A stretch of DNA of 64,000 nt from Streptococcus sp. NPS 308 (GTDB lineage Bacteria > Bacillota > Bacilli > Lactobacillales > Streptococcaceae): assembly GCF_002355895.1 (NCBI RefSeq), contig NZ_AP017652.1, positions 1,831,001 through 1,895,000 of the forward strand. The letters run 5' to 3'. Of this stretch, positions 56,125-64,000 are shown piece by piece. The notes beneath the pieces are model-generated. The model did not search any database. It worked only from the letters and a program-made list of their open reading frames with translations, and was not told where the DNA came from. The position numbers and the translations under genes were made by a program. The number at the start of each line of letters is the position of its first letter. The first letter of the stretch is position 1.

Positions 56125-56212
56125 TGTAAGAGCTTACATTTTCATCATAAACCTTTTTTCCCCATCCGTCTACTTAATCTTTATTTATAGACCTATAAGT
56201 TCAGCTTATAGG
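56125..56212 (-). promoter_or_regulatory. Promoter, cre-like site and LysR-type dyad of the crotonase operon
   Basis: Dyad CCTATAAG-ctgaa-CTTATAGG-type (plus strand CCTATAAG-TTCAG-CTTATAGG, 56192-56212), then TAGACG (-35, 56172-56167), 17-base spacer, TATGAT (-10, 56149-56144) and a cre-like TGTAAGCTCTTACA (56138-56125) over the predicted start. The dyad spans about -55 to -75, the usual place for a LysR activator. This is the 321-base gap between crotonase and thiolase genes. Confidence 0.6.
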
Positions 56213-56244
56213 ACATGGTCGTCCAATCCATCCTTAAAGTCTTA

Positions 56245-56301
56245 GAAAAAAATAAAAATACCTTATCAAGCCCTTTTAGAGAAAGACACTTGATAAGGTA
56301 T
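56245..56301 (-). terminator. Terminator after the thiolase gene
   Basis: ATACCTTATCAAG and CTTGATAAGGTAT perfect 13-base arms, followed on the minus strand by TTTTTATTTTTTT. Confidence 0.85.
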
Positions 56302-56381
56302 GTAACTATGAGATCGGATCAAAATCTCATTTTGTAATCGTAATATTGAAAAAGAGGAAATGACATTCAGTTTTCTAATAA

Positions 56382-57560
56382 CTAACGTTCAACGATGAGG
56401 GCTGTTCCCATCCCTCCTCCGATACAGAGAGTAGCTAAACCAGTTTTAGCATCACGTTTCATCATCTCATGTACCAGAGTCACTAGGATACGGCAACCTG
56501 AAGCCCCAATTGGGTGACCAAGAGCAATCGCACCACCATTGACATTGACAATATCGGTATTGAAGCCAAGTGTTTTTCCAACCGCACAAGCCTGAGCAGC
56601 AAAGGCTTCATTTGACTCGATCAAGTCAAGATCATCAACTGTCAAATTACCTTTTTCAAGAGCTTTACGGGTCGCATAAATCGGTCCACATCCCATAATC
56701 TTAGGATCCAAACCTGCACTTGCATACGAACGAATGCGCGCAATGACTGGAAGTCCTAATTCTTCAGCTTTTTCAGCACTCATGACCAAGACAGCCGCCG
56801 CCCCGTCATTGATACCTGAGGCATTTCCCGCTGTAACAGAACCGTCTTTTTTAAAAACAGGACGCAGCTTAGACAGACTCTCCAAGCTAGCATCTTTTCT
56901 AGGAAATTCATCTGTATCAAAGACGATAGGATCGCCTTTACGTTGAGGAATGACCACCGGAACAATCTCTTCCTTAAAGCGTCCAGATTCTATAGCCGCC
57001 ACTGCTCGTTTTTGTGATTCCAAAGCAAGCGCATCTTGATCAGCCCGGCTAATACCATATTCTTCTGCCACATTCTCAGCTGTAATCCCCATATGGTATT
57101 CGTTAAAGGCATCAGACAAACCATCCTTAATCATGGTATCTACCACTTTCGAATCTCCCATACGGCCACCCCAACGGAAGTTTGGCAAAACATATGGAGC
57201 CTGGCTCATGTTTTCTGCACCACCAGCCACGACAATATCTGCATCTCCGCACTGAATCGCTTGAGCAGCTAACTGCACTGCCTTCAAACCGGAGCCACAA
57301 ACCTTATTAATGGTAAAGGCTGGTGTAAATTCAGGAAGCCCAGCATGAATACTCATTTGGCGAGCCACGTTTTGGCCTAAACCTGCGCCTAGGACATTCC
57401 CCATAATCACTTCATCTACCTGCTCTGGTTTAATATTCGCTTTTTCCAAAGCACTCTTAATTACCAAAGATCCCAAATCAACAGCAGAAACATTCTTCAA
57501 GCTCCCACCAAAGGAACCTAAAGGTGTTCGCACTGCCGAAACAATAACTACGTCTTTCAT
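56382..57560 (-). CDS. Acetyl-CoA C-acetyltransferase (thiolase)
   Basis: A 392-residue thiolase. The acyl-accepting Cys lies in [11 protein letters not shown] near residue 88, with NEAFAAQA, the His in [15 protein letters not shown] and the second Cys in [10 protein letters not shown]. It joins or splits acetyl units (acetoacetyl-CoA). GGAGG lies before the ATG at 57560. It follows the hydroxyacyl-CoA dehydrogenase by 18 bases. Streptococci have a separate thiolase (mvaC) for mevalonate, so this one is probably specific to the island. Confidence 0.9.
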   Translation of the reverse strand: MKDVVIVSAVRTPLGSFGGSLKNVSAVDLGSLVIKSALEKANIKPEQVDEVIMGNVLGAGLGQNVARQMSIHAGLPEFTPAFTINKVCGSGLKAVQLAAQAIQCGDADIVVAGGAENMSQAPYVLPNFRWGGRMGDSKVVDTMIKDGLSDAFNEYHMGITAENVAEEYGISRADQDALALESQKRAVAAIESGRFKEEIVPVVIPQRKGDPIVFDTDEFPRKDASLESLSKLRPVFKKDGSVTAGNASGINDGAAAVLVMSAEKAEELGLPVIARIRSYASAGLDPKIMGCGPIYATRKALEKGNLTVDDLDLIESNEAFAAQACAVGKTLGFNTDIVNVNGGAIALGHPIGASGCRILVTLVHEMMKRDAKTGLATLCIGGGMGTALIVER

Positions 57561-57578
57561 GACTACCTCCATCAGTGT

Positions 57579-58424
57579 CTAGTAAGTAAAGAAGCCTTCT
57601 TTTGTCTTCCGTCCCAATTTTCCTGCTTCGACCATTTTCTTAAGAAGAGGAGCAGGACGGTATTTTTGATCACCAAACCCTTGGTTTAGGACGCCCATAA
57701 TAGCCAAACAAACATCCAATCCAATCAAATCAGCAAGAGCCAAAGGTCCAATAGGATGATTTGCACCAAGTTTCATCGCTTCATCGATTTCCCCGGCACT
57801 AGCCACTCCTTCACCTAGAATGTAAATGGCTTCATTGATCATAGGAATCAAAATTCTGTTCACAACAAAACCATAAGAATCTTTAACATTAACTGGTGTT
57901 TTACCAATTTTCACTGTCAGTTCACGAACCGCCTGAACCACTTCTTCTGAAGTCTGCAAGGCCTTAATAACCTCTACAAGTTTCATGATTGGGGCAGGAT
58001 TAAAGAAGTGCATTCCAATCACGCGCTCCTGATGTTTAGTAGCAGCAGCTATATCCGTGATTGACAAAGAGGATGTGTTTGATGCTAAGATAGTTTTAGG
58101 ATCTGTCAATTCATCCAATTGTTTGAAAATATTCAACTTAATCTCACGATTCTCAGTTGCAGCTTCAATCACCAATTGGACTTGTTTCGCATCTTCATAT
58201 GAAACAGATGGAAGCAAATTGGCCAATACCTGATCCTTCTCATCCGCAGACATCCGTCCTTTTTCAACTGAACGTTCCAATTGTTTTGTGATATTATTCA
58301 AGCCTCTTTGAACAAATTCTTCTTTAATATCGTTTAAGTAAACTGTAAAACCAGCCTGAGCAAATACTTGAGCAATTCCGCTTCCCATTTGACCAGAACC
58401 AATAATCATCACCTTAGATATCAT
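57579..58424 (-). CDS. 3-hydroxybutyryl-CoA dehydrogenase
   Basis: A 281-residue NAD(P)-dependent dehydrogenase with the Rossmann motif IIGSGQMGSGIAQVFAQAG, the active-site histidine in IGMHFFNPAP and the C-terminal domain beginning VVNRILIPMINEA. Length fits the bacterial Hbd type rather than FadB. Converts acetoacetyl-CoA and 3-hydroxybutyryl-CoA. Second gene of its operon. Confidence 0.9.
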   Translation of the reverse strand: MISKVMIIGSGQMGSGIAQVFAQAGFTVYLNDIKEEFVQRGLNNITKQLERSVEKGRMSADEKDQVLANLLPSVSYEDAKQVQLVIEAATENREIKLNIFKQLDELTDPKTILASNTSSLSITDIAAATKHQERVIGMHFFNPAPIMKLVEVIKALQTSEEVVQAVRELTVKIGKTPVNVKDSYGFVVNRILIPMINEAIYILGEGVASAGEIDEAMKLGANHPIGPLALADLIGLDVCLAIMGVLNQGFGDQKYRPAPLLKKMVEAGKLGRKTKEGFFTY

Positions 58425-58507
58425 TATTTTCTCCTTCTTATTTTACAAAAATCCAGTGCATGAAGCAAGGACGATTGAACAGAAATCCTTCAATCGCCCT
58501 TCTGACA

Positions 58508-59716
58508 TTAAACAAAGGCACCTAGTCCAGTAATCTCACGACCAACAATCAAGGCATTCACTTCGTGTGAACCTTCATAGGTATAGATTGATTCAGCATC
58601 TGCAAAGAAACGAGCAACATCTGTCTCAAGTGTAATACCATTACCTCCGCAAGTTTCACGAGCAAGGGCAACTGTTTCGCGCATCACCAAGGAATTGTGC
58701 ATCTTAGCAAGAGCAGAGTTAAGCATCAATTCATTCCCTTTCTCTTGCATTTCAGCAATACGAGTTGAATAAGCAATAACTGCTACAGCATTTGCTTGCA
58801 TACGAGCCAATTTTTCTTGAACAATTTGGAATTTGGCAATTGGACGTTTGAACTGTTCACGATCTTTAGCATATTTAAGAGCTGCTACATAAGATCCACA
58901 AGTCACTCCCATAGCAATGTGAGCAACGTCCGCACGAGTGAAGGTCAAGATACGGGCTACATCACCAAAACCATTGATATTTACCAAACGATCTGAATCT
59001 GGAACCTCTACATTCTTCATAGTAATATGGCCATTGCGGACACAACGAAGAGCAATCTTATGTGGGATTGGTTCTGCATGATATCCAGGAGCTCCCTTAC
59101 GAACGATAAAGCATTTCACCTTGCCATCCGCAACATCACGAGCAAATACAGGAACGACATCCGCAGTATCTGAACCACCAATCCAGCGTTTTTCACCATT
59201 TAGAATCCACTTGTCTCCAACACGTTCTGCAGTAGTTGCAAGTCCTCCAGCAATATCAGAACCTGAAAGAGGTTCAGTTAAAGCGAAGCAACCTTGCCAA
59301 TCAAATGCAGCTAGTTTTGGAAGAAATTCTTTTTGTTGACGCTCATCACCACCCAAGAGAATTGTGTTGTAGCAAAGTCCGCCATGAACGGTATAGAATG
59401 TTGCCATAGAAGCATCGAAGCGAGCAAGTTCAAGATACAAGAAAGCAATATAAAGTTCAGATGGTTTCCAGCTACCTTCACGTCCCTCAAACAATTTTGG
59501 ATTGTTCATAATTTGAGCGCCCTTAGCCACAGCATAGAATTCTTCAAAAGGAAAATCAGGTTTTTCCCAGTATTCATTAATAACCGGACGGAGATGTTTC
59601 TCAATCAAACGGCGAGTTTCTTGTAAAACCTCTGCTTCTCCCAAAGTTAGACCATCCGCATAGTGAAAAAGGTCCTCAGGATATAGTTCGCGTAAAATTT
59701 CTTCTTTTGTTGCCAT
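58508..59716 (-). CDS. Acyl-CoA dehydrogenase (glutaryl-CoA dehydrogenase-like)
   Basis: A 402-residue flavoprotein with CFALTEPLSGSDIAGGLATT, KRWIGGSDTADV, DREQFKRPIAKFQIVQEKLA, GGNGIT and the C-terminal catalytic Glu in IYTYEGSHEVNALIVGREIT. Best fit is the glutaryl-CoA dehydrogenase / short-chain branch. Start at 59716 chosen by AAGGAG eight bases upstream. First gene of ACAD-Hbd-thiolase. Such enzymes pass electrons to ETF, and no ETF genes are in this window. Confidence 0.87.
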   Translation of the reverse strand: MATKEEILRELYPEDLFHYADGLTLGEAEVLQETRRLIEKHLRPVINEYWEKPDFPFEEFYAVAKGAQIMNNPKLFEGREGSWKPSELYIAFLYLELARFDASMATFYTVHGGLCYNTILLGGDERQQKEFLPKLAAFDWQGCFALTEPLSGSDIAGGLATTAERVGDKWILNGEKRWIGGSDTADVVPVFARDVADGKVKCFIVRKGAPGYHAEPIPHKIALRCVRNGHITMKNVEVPDSDRLVNINGFGDVARILTFTRADVAHIAMGVTCGSYVAALKYAKDREQFKRPIAKFQIVQEKLARMQANAVAVIAYSTRIAEMQEKGNELMLNSALAKMHNSLVMRETVALARETCGGNGITLETDVARFFADAESIYTYEGSHEVNALIVGREITGLGAFV

Positions 59717-59739
59717 AGTCATGACTCCTTTATTTGTTA

Positions 59740-59854
59740 TAAGAGCGCTTACATTTTTGTATTCGCTATTTGTTGACAACCCCATTCTATCCCTTAGGGT
59801 ATTATTTTGTCTACTTAATAAATATAAACACCCCTATAAGTTCAGGTTATAGGG
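59740..59854 (-). promoter_or_regulatory. Promoter, LysR-type dyad and cre-like site of the ACAD operon
   Basis: Plus-strand dyad CCCTATAA-gttcagg-TTATAGGG (59832-59854), minus-strand TAGACA (-35, 59813-59808), 18-base spacer, TAGAAT (-10, 59789-59784), and TGTAAGCGCTCTTA (cre-like, 59753-59740) in the leader. The dyad spans about -55 to -77, and the GTCTACTTAAT block between dyad and -10 is shared with the crotonase operon. Confidence 0.6.
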
Positions 59855-59910
59855 TCCGATTCTGACTGTTTAATCAAGGATTTCCTCGTTTTTCTACTTA
59901 CTTAGGCACA

Positions 59911-59942
59911 AGAAAAAGTGGTTTACAAATCAGTAAACCACT
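59911..59942 (-). terminator. Terminator after hpf
   Basis: AGTGGTTTAC and GTAAACCACT arms with a six-base loop followed by TTTTTC on the minus strand. Confidence 0.85.
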
Positions 59943-59961
59943 CTTATTAGTTATTTCAATT

Positions 59962-60510
59962 TTATGATTCTTTTACTTCGAGCAAACCAACTTCACCATC
60001 TTCACGACGATACAAAACATTTGTTGTTTGATCTTCTACGTCTACATAGATAAAGAAATCATGTCCCAACAAATCCATTTGAAGAAGCGCTTCTTCTAAA
60101 TCCATTGGTTTTAAATCAATTTGTTTTGAACGAACTACTTTTGGTTGCACAACATTTGCCTCTTCAACTAGGGCATCTGTAAAGAGTTGGCTTGTCGCAA
60201 CTTTATTTTTATTTTTACGTTCGATTTTTGTTTTATTTTTACGAATCTGACGTTCAATTTTATCAGTTACAAGATCGATAGATCCATACATATCTTGAGA
60301 AATATCTTCTGCACGGAGAGTAATAGATCCAAGTGGAATCGTTACTTCAACTTTTGCTGTTTTTTCACGGTAAACTTTCAAATTCACACGTGCATCCAAC
60401 TCTTGCTCAGGTTGAAAATACTTTTCGATCTTTTCGAGTTTAGAAACTACATAATCACGAATCGCTTCTGTTACTTCTAGGTTTTCACCACGGATACTAT
60501 ATTTAATCAT
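59962..60510 (-). CDS. hpf: Ribosome hibernation promoting factor, long form
   Basis: A 182-residue protein: N-terminal S30AE domain (MIKYSIRGENLEVTEAIRDY ... VNLKVYREKTAKVEVTIPL), a charged linker and the C-terminal dimerisation domain (KPMDLEEALLQMDLLGHDFF ... NVLYRREDGEVGLLEV). The long form promotes 100S ribosome dimers in stationary phase. Confidence 0.93.
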   Translation of the reverse strand: MIKYSIRGENLEVTEAIRDYVVSKLEKIEKYFQPEQELDARVNLKVYREKTAKVEVTIPLGSITLRAEDISQDMYGSIDLVTDKIERQIRKNKTKIERKNKNKVATSQLFTDALVEEANVVQPKVVRSKQIDLKPMDLEEALLQMDLLGHDFFIYVDVEDQTTNVLYRREDGEVGLLEVKES

Positions 60511-60589
60511 ATAAGTACCTTCTTTCTAAACATTTTTGTTTTTCTAACTATATTATAGCGCTTTCATTTTCATTTTGCAAATTTTTTCC

Positions 60590-61252
60590 TCATCTTACAA
60601 GGGAAAAAGTTTTAACATCCAAAGCTCCTGCTTCTTCAAAAAGACGCTTCACACGATTGACAGTCGCACCTGTTGTATAGATGTCATCAACAACCAAAAT
60701 TTTCTTAGGAAGAGGGGCTTCAGTTTTTATAAAAAATGGAATTTCGGTAGCTAATCGTTCCGAGCGATTTTTAGAAGAACTAGCCGTCTCTTCTCTTTTC
60801 CCTAGTAAATCTTGAAAAGAAAACCCTGCTGCCTCAACCAAACCTTCAACCTGGTTAAATCCCCTCTCAAGCAATCTTTCAGGACTTAGGGGAATGACAA
60901 CAAATTGATAGTCTCCATACTTTTTCAATTCATTAGCTAGAACAGGAGCAAAAACCTTTCTAAGTAGAAAATCCCCATCAAACTTATATCGACTAAAGAA
61001 GTCTTTCATAGCTTGATTATAGGTGAAGATTGCATTATGATCGACTCGAATCTTTTCTTTACACCAAAATTTACAATCTTGACACATAGTTGACAGGCCT
61101 GTTTTCATACAGTTCGGGCAATAGTCCTCACCAATTTTCTCAAAAGTAGACTCACAATCTGAACAAAGATAGTTGTTCTCATTCTTAAACAGCAAAAGGT
61201 GACAAAATATCAAGTCACTCTTTATTGTCTGTCCACATAATAAACAGTTCAT
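60590..61252 (-). CDS. comFC: ComFC competence protein
   Basis: A 220-residue protein with N-terminal zinc fingers (CLLCGQ, CSDC, CPNC, CQDC) and a phosphoribosyltransferase domain with the PRPP motif ILVVDDIYTTGATVN near residue 186. It acts in the cytoplasm during uptake of transforming DNA. Its ATG overlaps the comFA stop by four bases. Confidence 0.93.
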   Translation of the reverse strand: MNCLLCGQTIKSDLIFCHLLLFKNENNYLCSDCESTFEKIGEDYCPNCMKTGLSTMCQDCKFWCKEKIRVDHNAIFTYNQAMKDFFSRYKFDGDFLLRKVFAPVLANELKKYGDYQFVVIPLSPERLLERGFNQVEGLVEAAGFSFQDLLGKREETASSSKNRSERLATEIPFFIKTEAPLPKKILVVDDIYTTGATVNRVKRLFEEAGALDVKTFSLVR

Positions 61253-62547
61253 AAACCTGCCTCCTTGTTCATCTGCTTAATTTCCTTGATTGCTTTTTTA
61301 ATGGAAACATTTAATCCATCATAAAAGAAGAGCAGTTCACCAGTCGGTCTATCCATACTGCGCCCAACTCGCCCTCCAATCTGAATCAAGCTAGACTTGG
61401 TAAAGAGACGATGATTAGCTTCTACAACAAAAACATCCACACAAGGAAAGGTGACCCCACGCTCCAAAATTGTTGTACTAATAAGGATTGTCAACTCTCC
61501 ATCTCGAAAAGCTTGTACCTGCTCTAATCGATTTTCTGTGATAGAGGACACAAAGCCGATGTTTTCATTTGGAAACTGTTCCTGCAAGAGTTCTTTTAGT
61601 TTCTCGCCTTTCTTAATCTCAGATGCAAAGATTAACAACGGATAACTTGTTCTTCTCTGCTTCTTAATGTAGGACTTTAACTTTGGAGACAACTGACTCT
61701 TTTCTATATAGCGATTAAAATCTGATAACCAAACTAGCTTTGGAATAATCAATGGATTTCCATGAAATCGTCTTGGCAAGCTCAATCGTTTTAATTCTCC
61801 AGTGCGAACCTTCTTATCTAACTCATCTGTAGAGGTCGCTGTAAGAAATATCTTTAGCCCCTCCTCCTTTACACATTGGTTTACAGCATAGTAAAGAACA
61901 GAGTTGTCAACATAAGGAAAGGCATCTACTTCATCCACTATCAGCAAGTCAAAAGCATGATAAAATTTTAACAGCTGATGAGTCGTTGCAACAACTAGTG
62001 GTGTTCGAAAATAAGGTTCTGACTCACCATGAAGTAGTGCTATCTCACAAGCAAAGTCATTCTGCAGTCGTTTATACAGCTCCAAACACACATCAATTCG
62101 AGGGCTGGCTAAACAAACTGCACCACCTTCATCAATCACCTTAGCCACAACCTGGTAAATCATCTCTGTCTTTCCAGCTCCTGTTACAGCGTGAACCAAG
62201 ATTGGCTCTTGCTTGTCCACCGCTTGAAGCAGTCCCTCTGACACTTTTTCTTGAAAAGGTGTTAACTGACCACGCCATTTGAGGACGTCTTGCTTAGGAA
62301 AATCCTCCTGCGGAAAATAGTATAAAGCTTGATCACTCCTGACCCTCTTCATCAATAAACACTCCCTACAATAGTAAGCACCTATAGGTAAATGCCATTC
62401 TTCTAGAATACTACTATTACAACGTTGACAAAACAGTTTCCCTTTCTCTTTTCTAATTGCCGGCAGTTTCTCAGCCATCTGACGTTCTTCTTTCGTTAAT
62501 TCTTTCTCAGTAAACAAGCGACCGAGATAGTTTGGATTTACTTTCAT
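61249..62547 (-). CDS. comFA: ComFA competence DNA translocase
   Basis: A 432-residue superfamily-2 ATPase. Zinc-binding cysteines (CQRCNSS, CREC) are at the N-terminus, Walker A is VHAVTGAGKTEMIYQV near residue 118, the DEAD-type box is LLIVDEVDAFP, and motif VI is QIGGRVGRSMDR. It drives import of single-stranded DNA. A ComX box lies immediately upstream. Confidence 0.94.
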   Translation of the reverse strand: MKVNPNYLGRLFTEKELTKEERQMAEKLPAIRKEKGKLFCQRCNSSILEEWHLPIGAYYCRECLLMKRVRSDQALYYFPQEDFPKQDVLKWRGQLTPFQEKVSEGLLQAVDKQEPILVHAVTGAGKTEMIYQVVAKVIDEGGAVCLASPRIDVCLELYKRLQNDFACEIALLHGESEPYFRTPLVVATTHQLLKFYHAFDLLIVDEVDAFPYVDNSVLYYAVNQCVKEEGLKIFLTATSTDELDKKVRTGELKRLSLPRRFHGNPLIIPKLVWLSDFNRYIEKSQLSPKLKSYIKKQRRTSYPLLIFASEIKKGEKLKELLQEQFPNENIGFVSSITENRLEQVQAFRDGELTILISTTILERGVTFPCVDVFVVEANHRLFTKSSLIQIGGRVGRSMDRPTGELLFFYDGLNVSIKKAIKEIKQMNKEAGL

Positions 62548-62554
62548 ACTTCTT

Positions 62555-62562
62555 TATTCGTA
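62555..62562 (-). promoter_or_regulatory. ComX (SigX) box of comFA
   Basis: Minus strand TACGAATA, a perfect match to the SigX recognition sequence. Only seven bases separate it from the ATG, so the competence transcript may start at or next to the start codon. Only 56 bases lie between comFA and the divergent yigZ. Confidence 0.85.
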
Positions 62563-62591
62563 AAAATATAGCGCTTTAGGAAATTTTTTAG

Positions 62592-62603
62592 TACAATTAA
62601 ATC
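62592..62603 (+). promoter_or_regulatory. yigZ -10 box six bases from the start codon
   Basis: TACAAT (62592-62597), preceded by TAG, then TAAATC and the ATG at 62604. Initiation at normal distance gives a leaderless mRNA; no ribosome binding site is present. The -35 is weak. Confidence 0.45.
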
Positions 62604-63239
62604 ATGGAATTTAGAACAATTAAAGAGGACGGGCAAGTCCAAGAAGAAATCAAAAAATCACGCTTTATCTGTCACGTAAAGCGTGTCTATAGTGAAGAAG
62701 AAGCTCGTGACTTTATCACTGCTATCAAAAAAGAACACTACAAAGCCACCCATAACTGCTCTGCTTTTATTGTAGGGGAACGCAGTGAAATCAAGCGTAC
62801 GAATGATGATGGTGAGCCTAGTGGTACTGCTGGAGTCCCTATGCTTGGCGTCTTAGAAAATCATAATCTTACGAATGTCTGCGTAGTAGTTACTCGTTAC
62901 TTTGGTGGAATTAAGTTAGGCGCTGGCGGTTTGATTCGCGCTTACGCAGGAAGTGTAGCCTTGGCTGTCAAAGAAATAGGCATTATTGAAATCAAAGAGC
63001 AAGCTGGCATAGCCATTCAGATGTCTTACGCTCAGTATCAAGAATATAGCAATTTTCTTAGAGAACATAAACTCACGGAAATCGAGACAAACTTTACAGA
63101 TCAAATCGATACCATAATTTATGTTGATAAGGAAGAGAAAGAAAATATTAAGTCTGCTCTTGTAGAGTTTTTTAATGGAAAGGTTACTTTAACAGATCAA
63201 GGTTTACGAGAAGTTGAAGTTCCTGTAAACTTAGTGTAA
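62604..63239 (+). CDS. YigZ/IMPACT family protein
   Basis: A 211-residue protein of the UPF0029 (IMPACT N-terminal) family: KSRFICHVKRVYSEEEARDF, the conserved TNDDGEPSGTAGVPMLGVL, and VVTRYFGGIKLGAGGLIRAY. A C-terminal ferredoxin-like DUF1949 domain follows. Function not established; the family is linked to translation or RNA-related control. Confidence 0.9.
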   Translation: MEFRTIKEDGQVQEEIKKSRFICHVKRVYSEEEARDFITAIKKEHYKATHNCSAFIVGERSEIKRTNDDGEPSGTAGVPMLGVLENHNLTNVCVVVTRYFGGIKLGAGGLIRAYAGSVALAVKEIGIIEIKEQAGIAIQMSYAQYQEYSNFLREHKLTEIETNFTDQIDTIIYVDKEEKENIKSALVEFFNGKVTLTDQGLREVEVPVNLV

Positions 63240-63254
63240 ATAAAGGAGAAATAC

Positions 63255-63698
63255 ATGGCGTTTGGAAAATTTATTCAAGGACTTGCTGGTAACTTCAGCG
63301 AGCAAAACAAAGAAACTCTTATCAAAGAATATGGTCAATACCTACTAGAGAATGAAGAAATCCAAAGTGGATATAAGCTCATTCGTGACGCAATCATCTT
63401 TACAAATATTCGTATCATCTTTACAGATAAGCAAGGCGCTACTGGTCGCAAGATGTCTGTTAAGTCACTCTTTTTGATGAACATTGTCAACGTTGAAATG
63501 GAAACTGCAGGAGCAGGTATAGACGATAGTGAGATTACGATCACTTATTTAGAGAATGTCTTTCTAAAAGCACATAATGAGCATTTTAGTTACCACAAAT
63601 TTGAATTTCCTAAGAAAACGGATATTCTTCCCCTTTACTCCTATTTACTAGAACTTGCTTATCACAATCGATTGAAAATTAATGGCTTAGACCTTTGA
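63255..63698 (+). CDS. PH domain-containing protein
   Basis: A 147-residue protein with a bacterial PH-like (YvbH/DUF) domain: GYKLIRDAIIFTNIRIIFTD then KSLFLMNIVNVEMETAGAGI. AAAGGAG stands before the ATG; 15 bases after yigZ, so probably in one unit. Function unknown. Confidence 0.75.
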   Translation: MAFGKFIQGLAGNFSEQNKETLIKEYGQYLLENEEIQSGYKLIRDAIIFTNIRIIFTDKQGATGRKMSVKSLFLMNIVNVEMETAGAGIDDSEITITYLENVFLKAHNEHFSYHKFEFPKKTDILPLYSYLLELAYHNRLKINGLDL

Positions 63699-63705
63699 TA
63701 TAAAA

Positions 63706-63729
63706 AAATCCTATCGCTTCGATAGGATT
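63706..63729 (+). terminator. Terminator after the PH-domain gene
   Basis: AATCCTATCG-ctt-CGATAGGATT followed by TCTATATTTT; a compact perfect hairpin. Confidence 0.8.
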
Positions 63730-63794
63730 TCTATATTTTACAAATAGCCTAGAGCACGTTATACTAGAATCATCTTATACAAAGAGGTATATCT

Positions 63795-64000
63795 ATGACT
63801 ATCTACAATAATATTACTGAACTAATCGGACAAACACCAATTGTTAAACTTAACAACATTGTTCCAGAGGGTGCTGCAGACGTCTATGTTAAACTAGAGG
63901 CCTTTAACCCAGGATCTTCAGTCAAAGATCGTATTGCCCTTAGCATGATTGAAAAAGCTGAGCAGGATGGCATTCTAAAACCCGGTGCTACTATTGTTGA
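63795..64000 (+). CDS. cysK: Cysteine synthase (3' part outside window)
   Basis: The first 68 codons of an O-acetylserine sulfhydrylase: [20 protein letters not shown], then [19 protein letters not shown] with the PLP-binding lysine in SSVKDR. AGAGG lies upstream. The gene continues past the right edge. Confidence 0.93.
   Translation, partial: MTIYNNITELIGQTPIVKLNNIVPEGAADVYVKLEAFNPGSSVKDRIALSMIEKAEQDGILKPGATIV

Overview
The window reads as chromosome of a mitis-group Streptococcus (S. mitis / S. oralis type). The reasons are low G+C, choline-binding repeats on a CbpD homologue, ComX boxes in front of late competence genes, and a gene order that I recall from pneumococcus (dlt, glpFOK, hslO-dusB, clpC-ctsR, thiamine ABC, cbpD, veg-dnaB-rplI-gdpP, hpf, comFC-comFA, yigZ, cysK), interrupted by several blocks I do not associate with pneumococcus. 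Species level is inference. I saw no rRNA or tRNA gene.

Layout. 1-2576: dltX-dltA-dltB (D-alanylation of teichoic acid), minus strand. 2803-8539: glpK-glpO-glpF with an Mga-like regulator. 8704-10543: hslO and dusB, plus strand. 10609-14212: a lipoprotein and an NAD-salvage operon nadR-pnuC-nrtR. 14358-17250: ctsR-clpC with a CtsR operator. 17.40-29.63 kb: a 12.2-kb phage satellite (PICI-like) bounded by a 23-bp near-perfect direct repeat. It has a tyrosine integrase, a CI/Cro switch, a Rha-like antirepressor, replication initiator and DnaC loader, a lone HK97-fold capsid-like protein (candidate Ccm-type capsid remodeller), an ArpU-like regulator, a possible cos region and a two-gene nucleotidyltransferase-like cargo operon. 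It also holds a PemK/MazF-like toxin next to a short structured RNA. 29.8-33.6: large LPXTG adhesin with eight isopeptide-type pilin repeats. 33.8-36.8: thiamine-precursor ABC transporter under a TPP riboswitch. 36.9-39.5: polA. 39.6-44.1: second LPXTG protein with seven nearly identical 342-bp repeats. 44.2-49.5: cbpD, veg, dnaB, rplI, gdpP. 49.7-59.7: a 10-kb island for short-chain acyl-CoA metabolism (CoA-transferase, thiolase, crotonase, hydroxyacyl-CoA dehydrogenase, two acyl-CoA dehydrogenases, LysR regulator). 59.9-64.0: hpf, comFC-comFA, yigZ, a PH-domain protein and the start of cysK.

How parts work together. The acyl-CoA island has two operons whose promoters carry the same dyad about 55-77 bp upstream of the predicted start, typical of a LysR activator site, and cre-like sites near the start, suggesting LysR activation plus CcpA repression. 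The satellite lacks portal, terminase, tail and lysis genes and so would need a helper phage. The most promising undescribed items are the tandem-hairpin RNA beside the PemK-like toxin (28141-28260), the DUF6932-like nucleotidyltransferase plus partner operon (17767-19115), and the satellite capsid-like protein. All functional statements come from reading the sequence without database searches.
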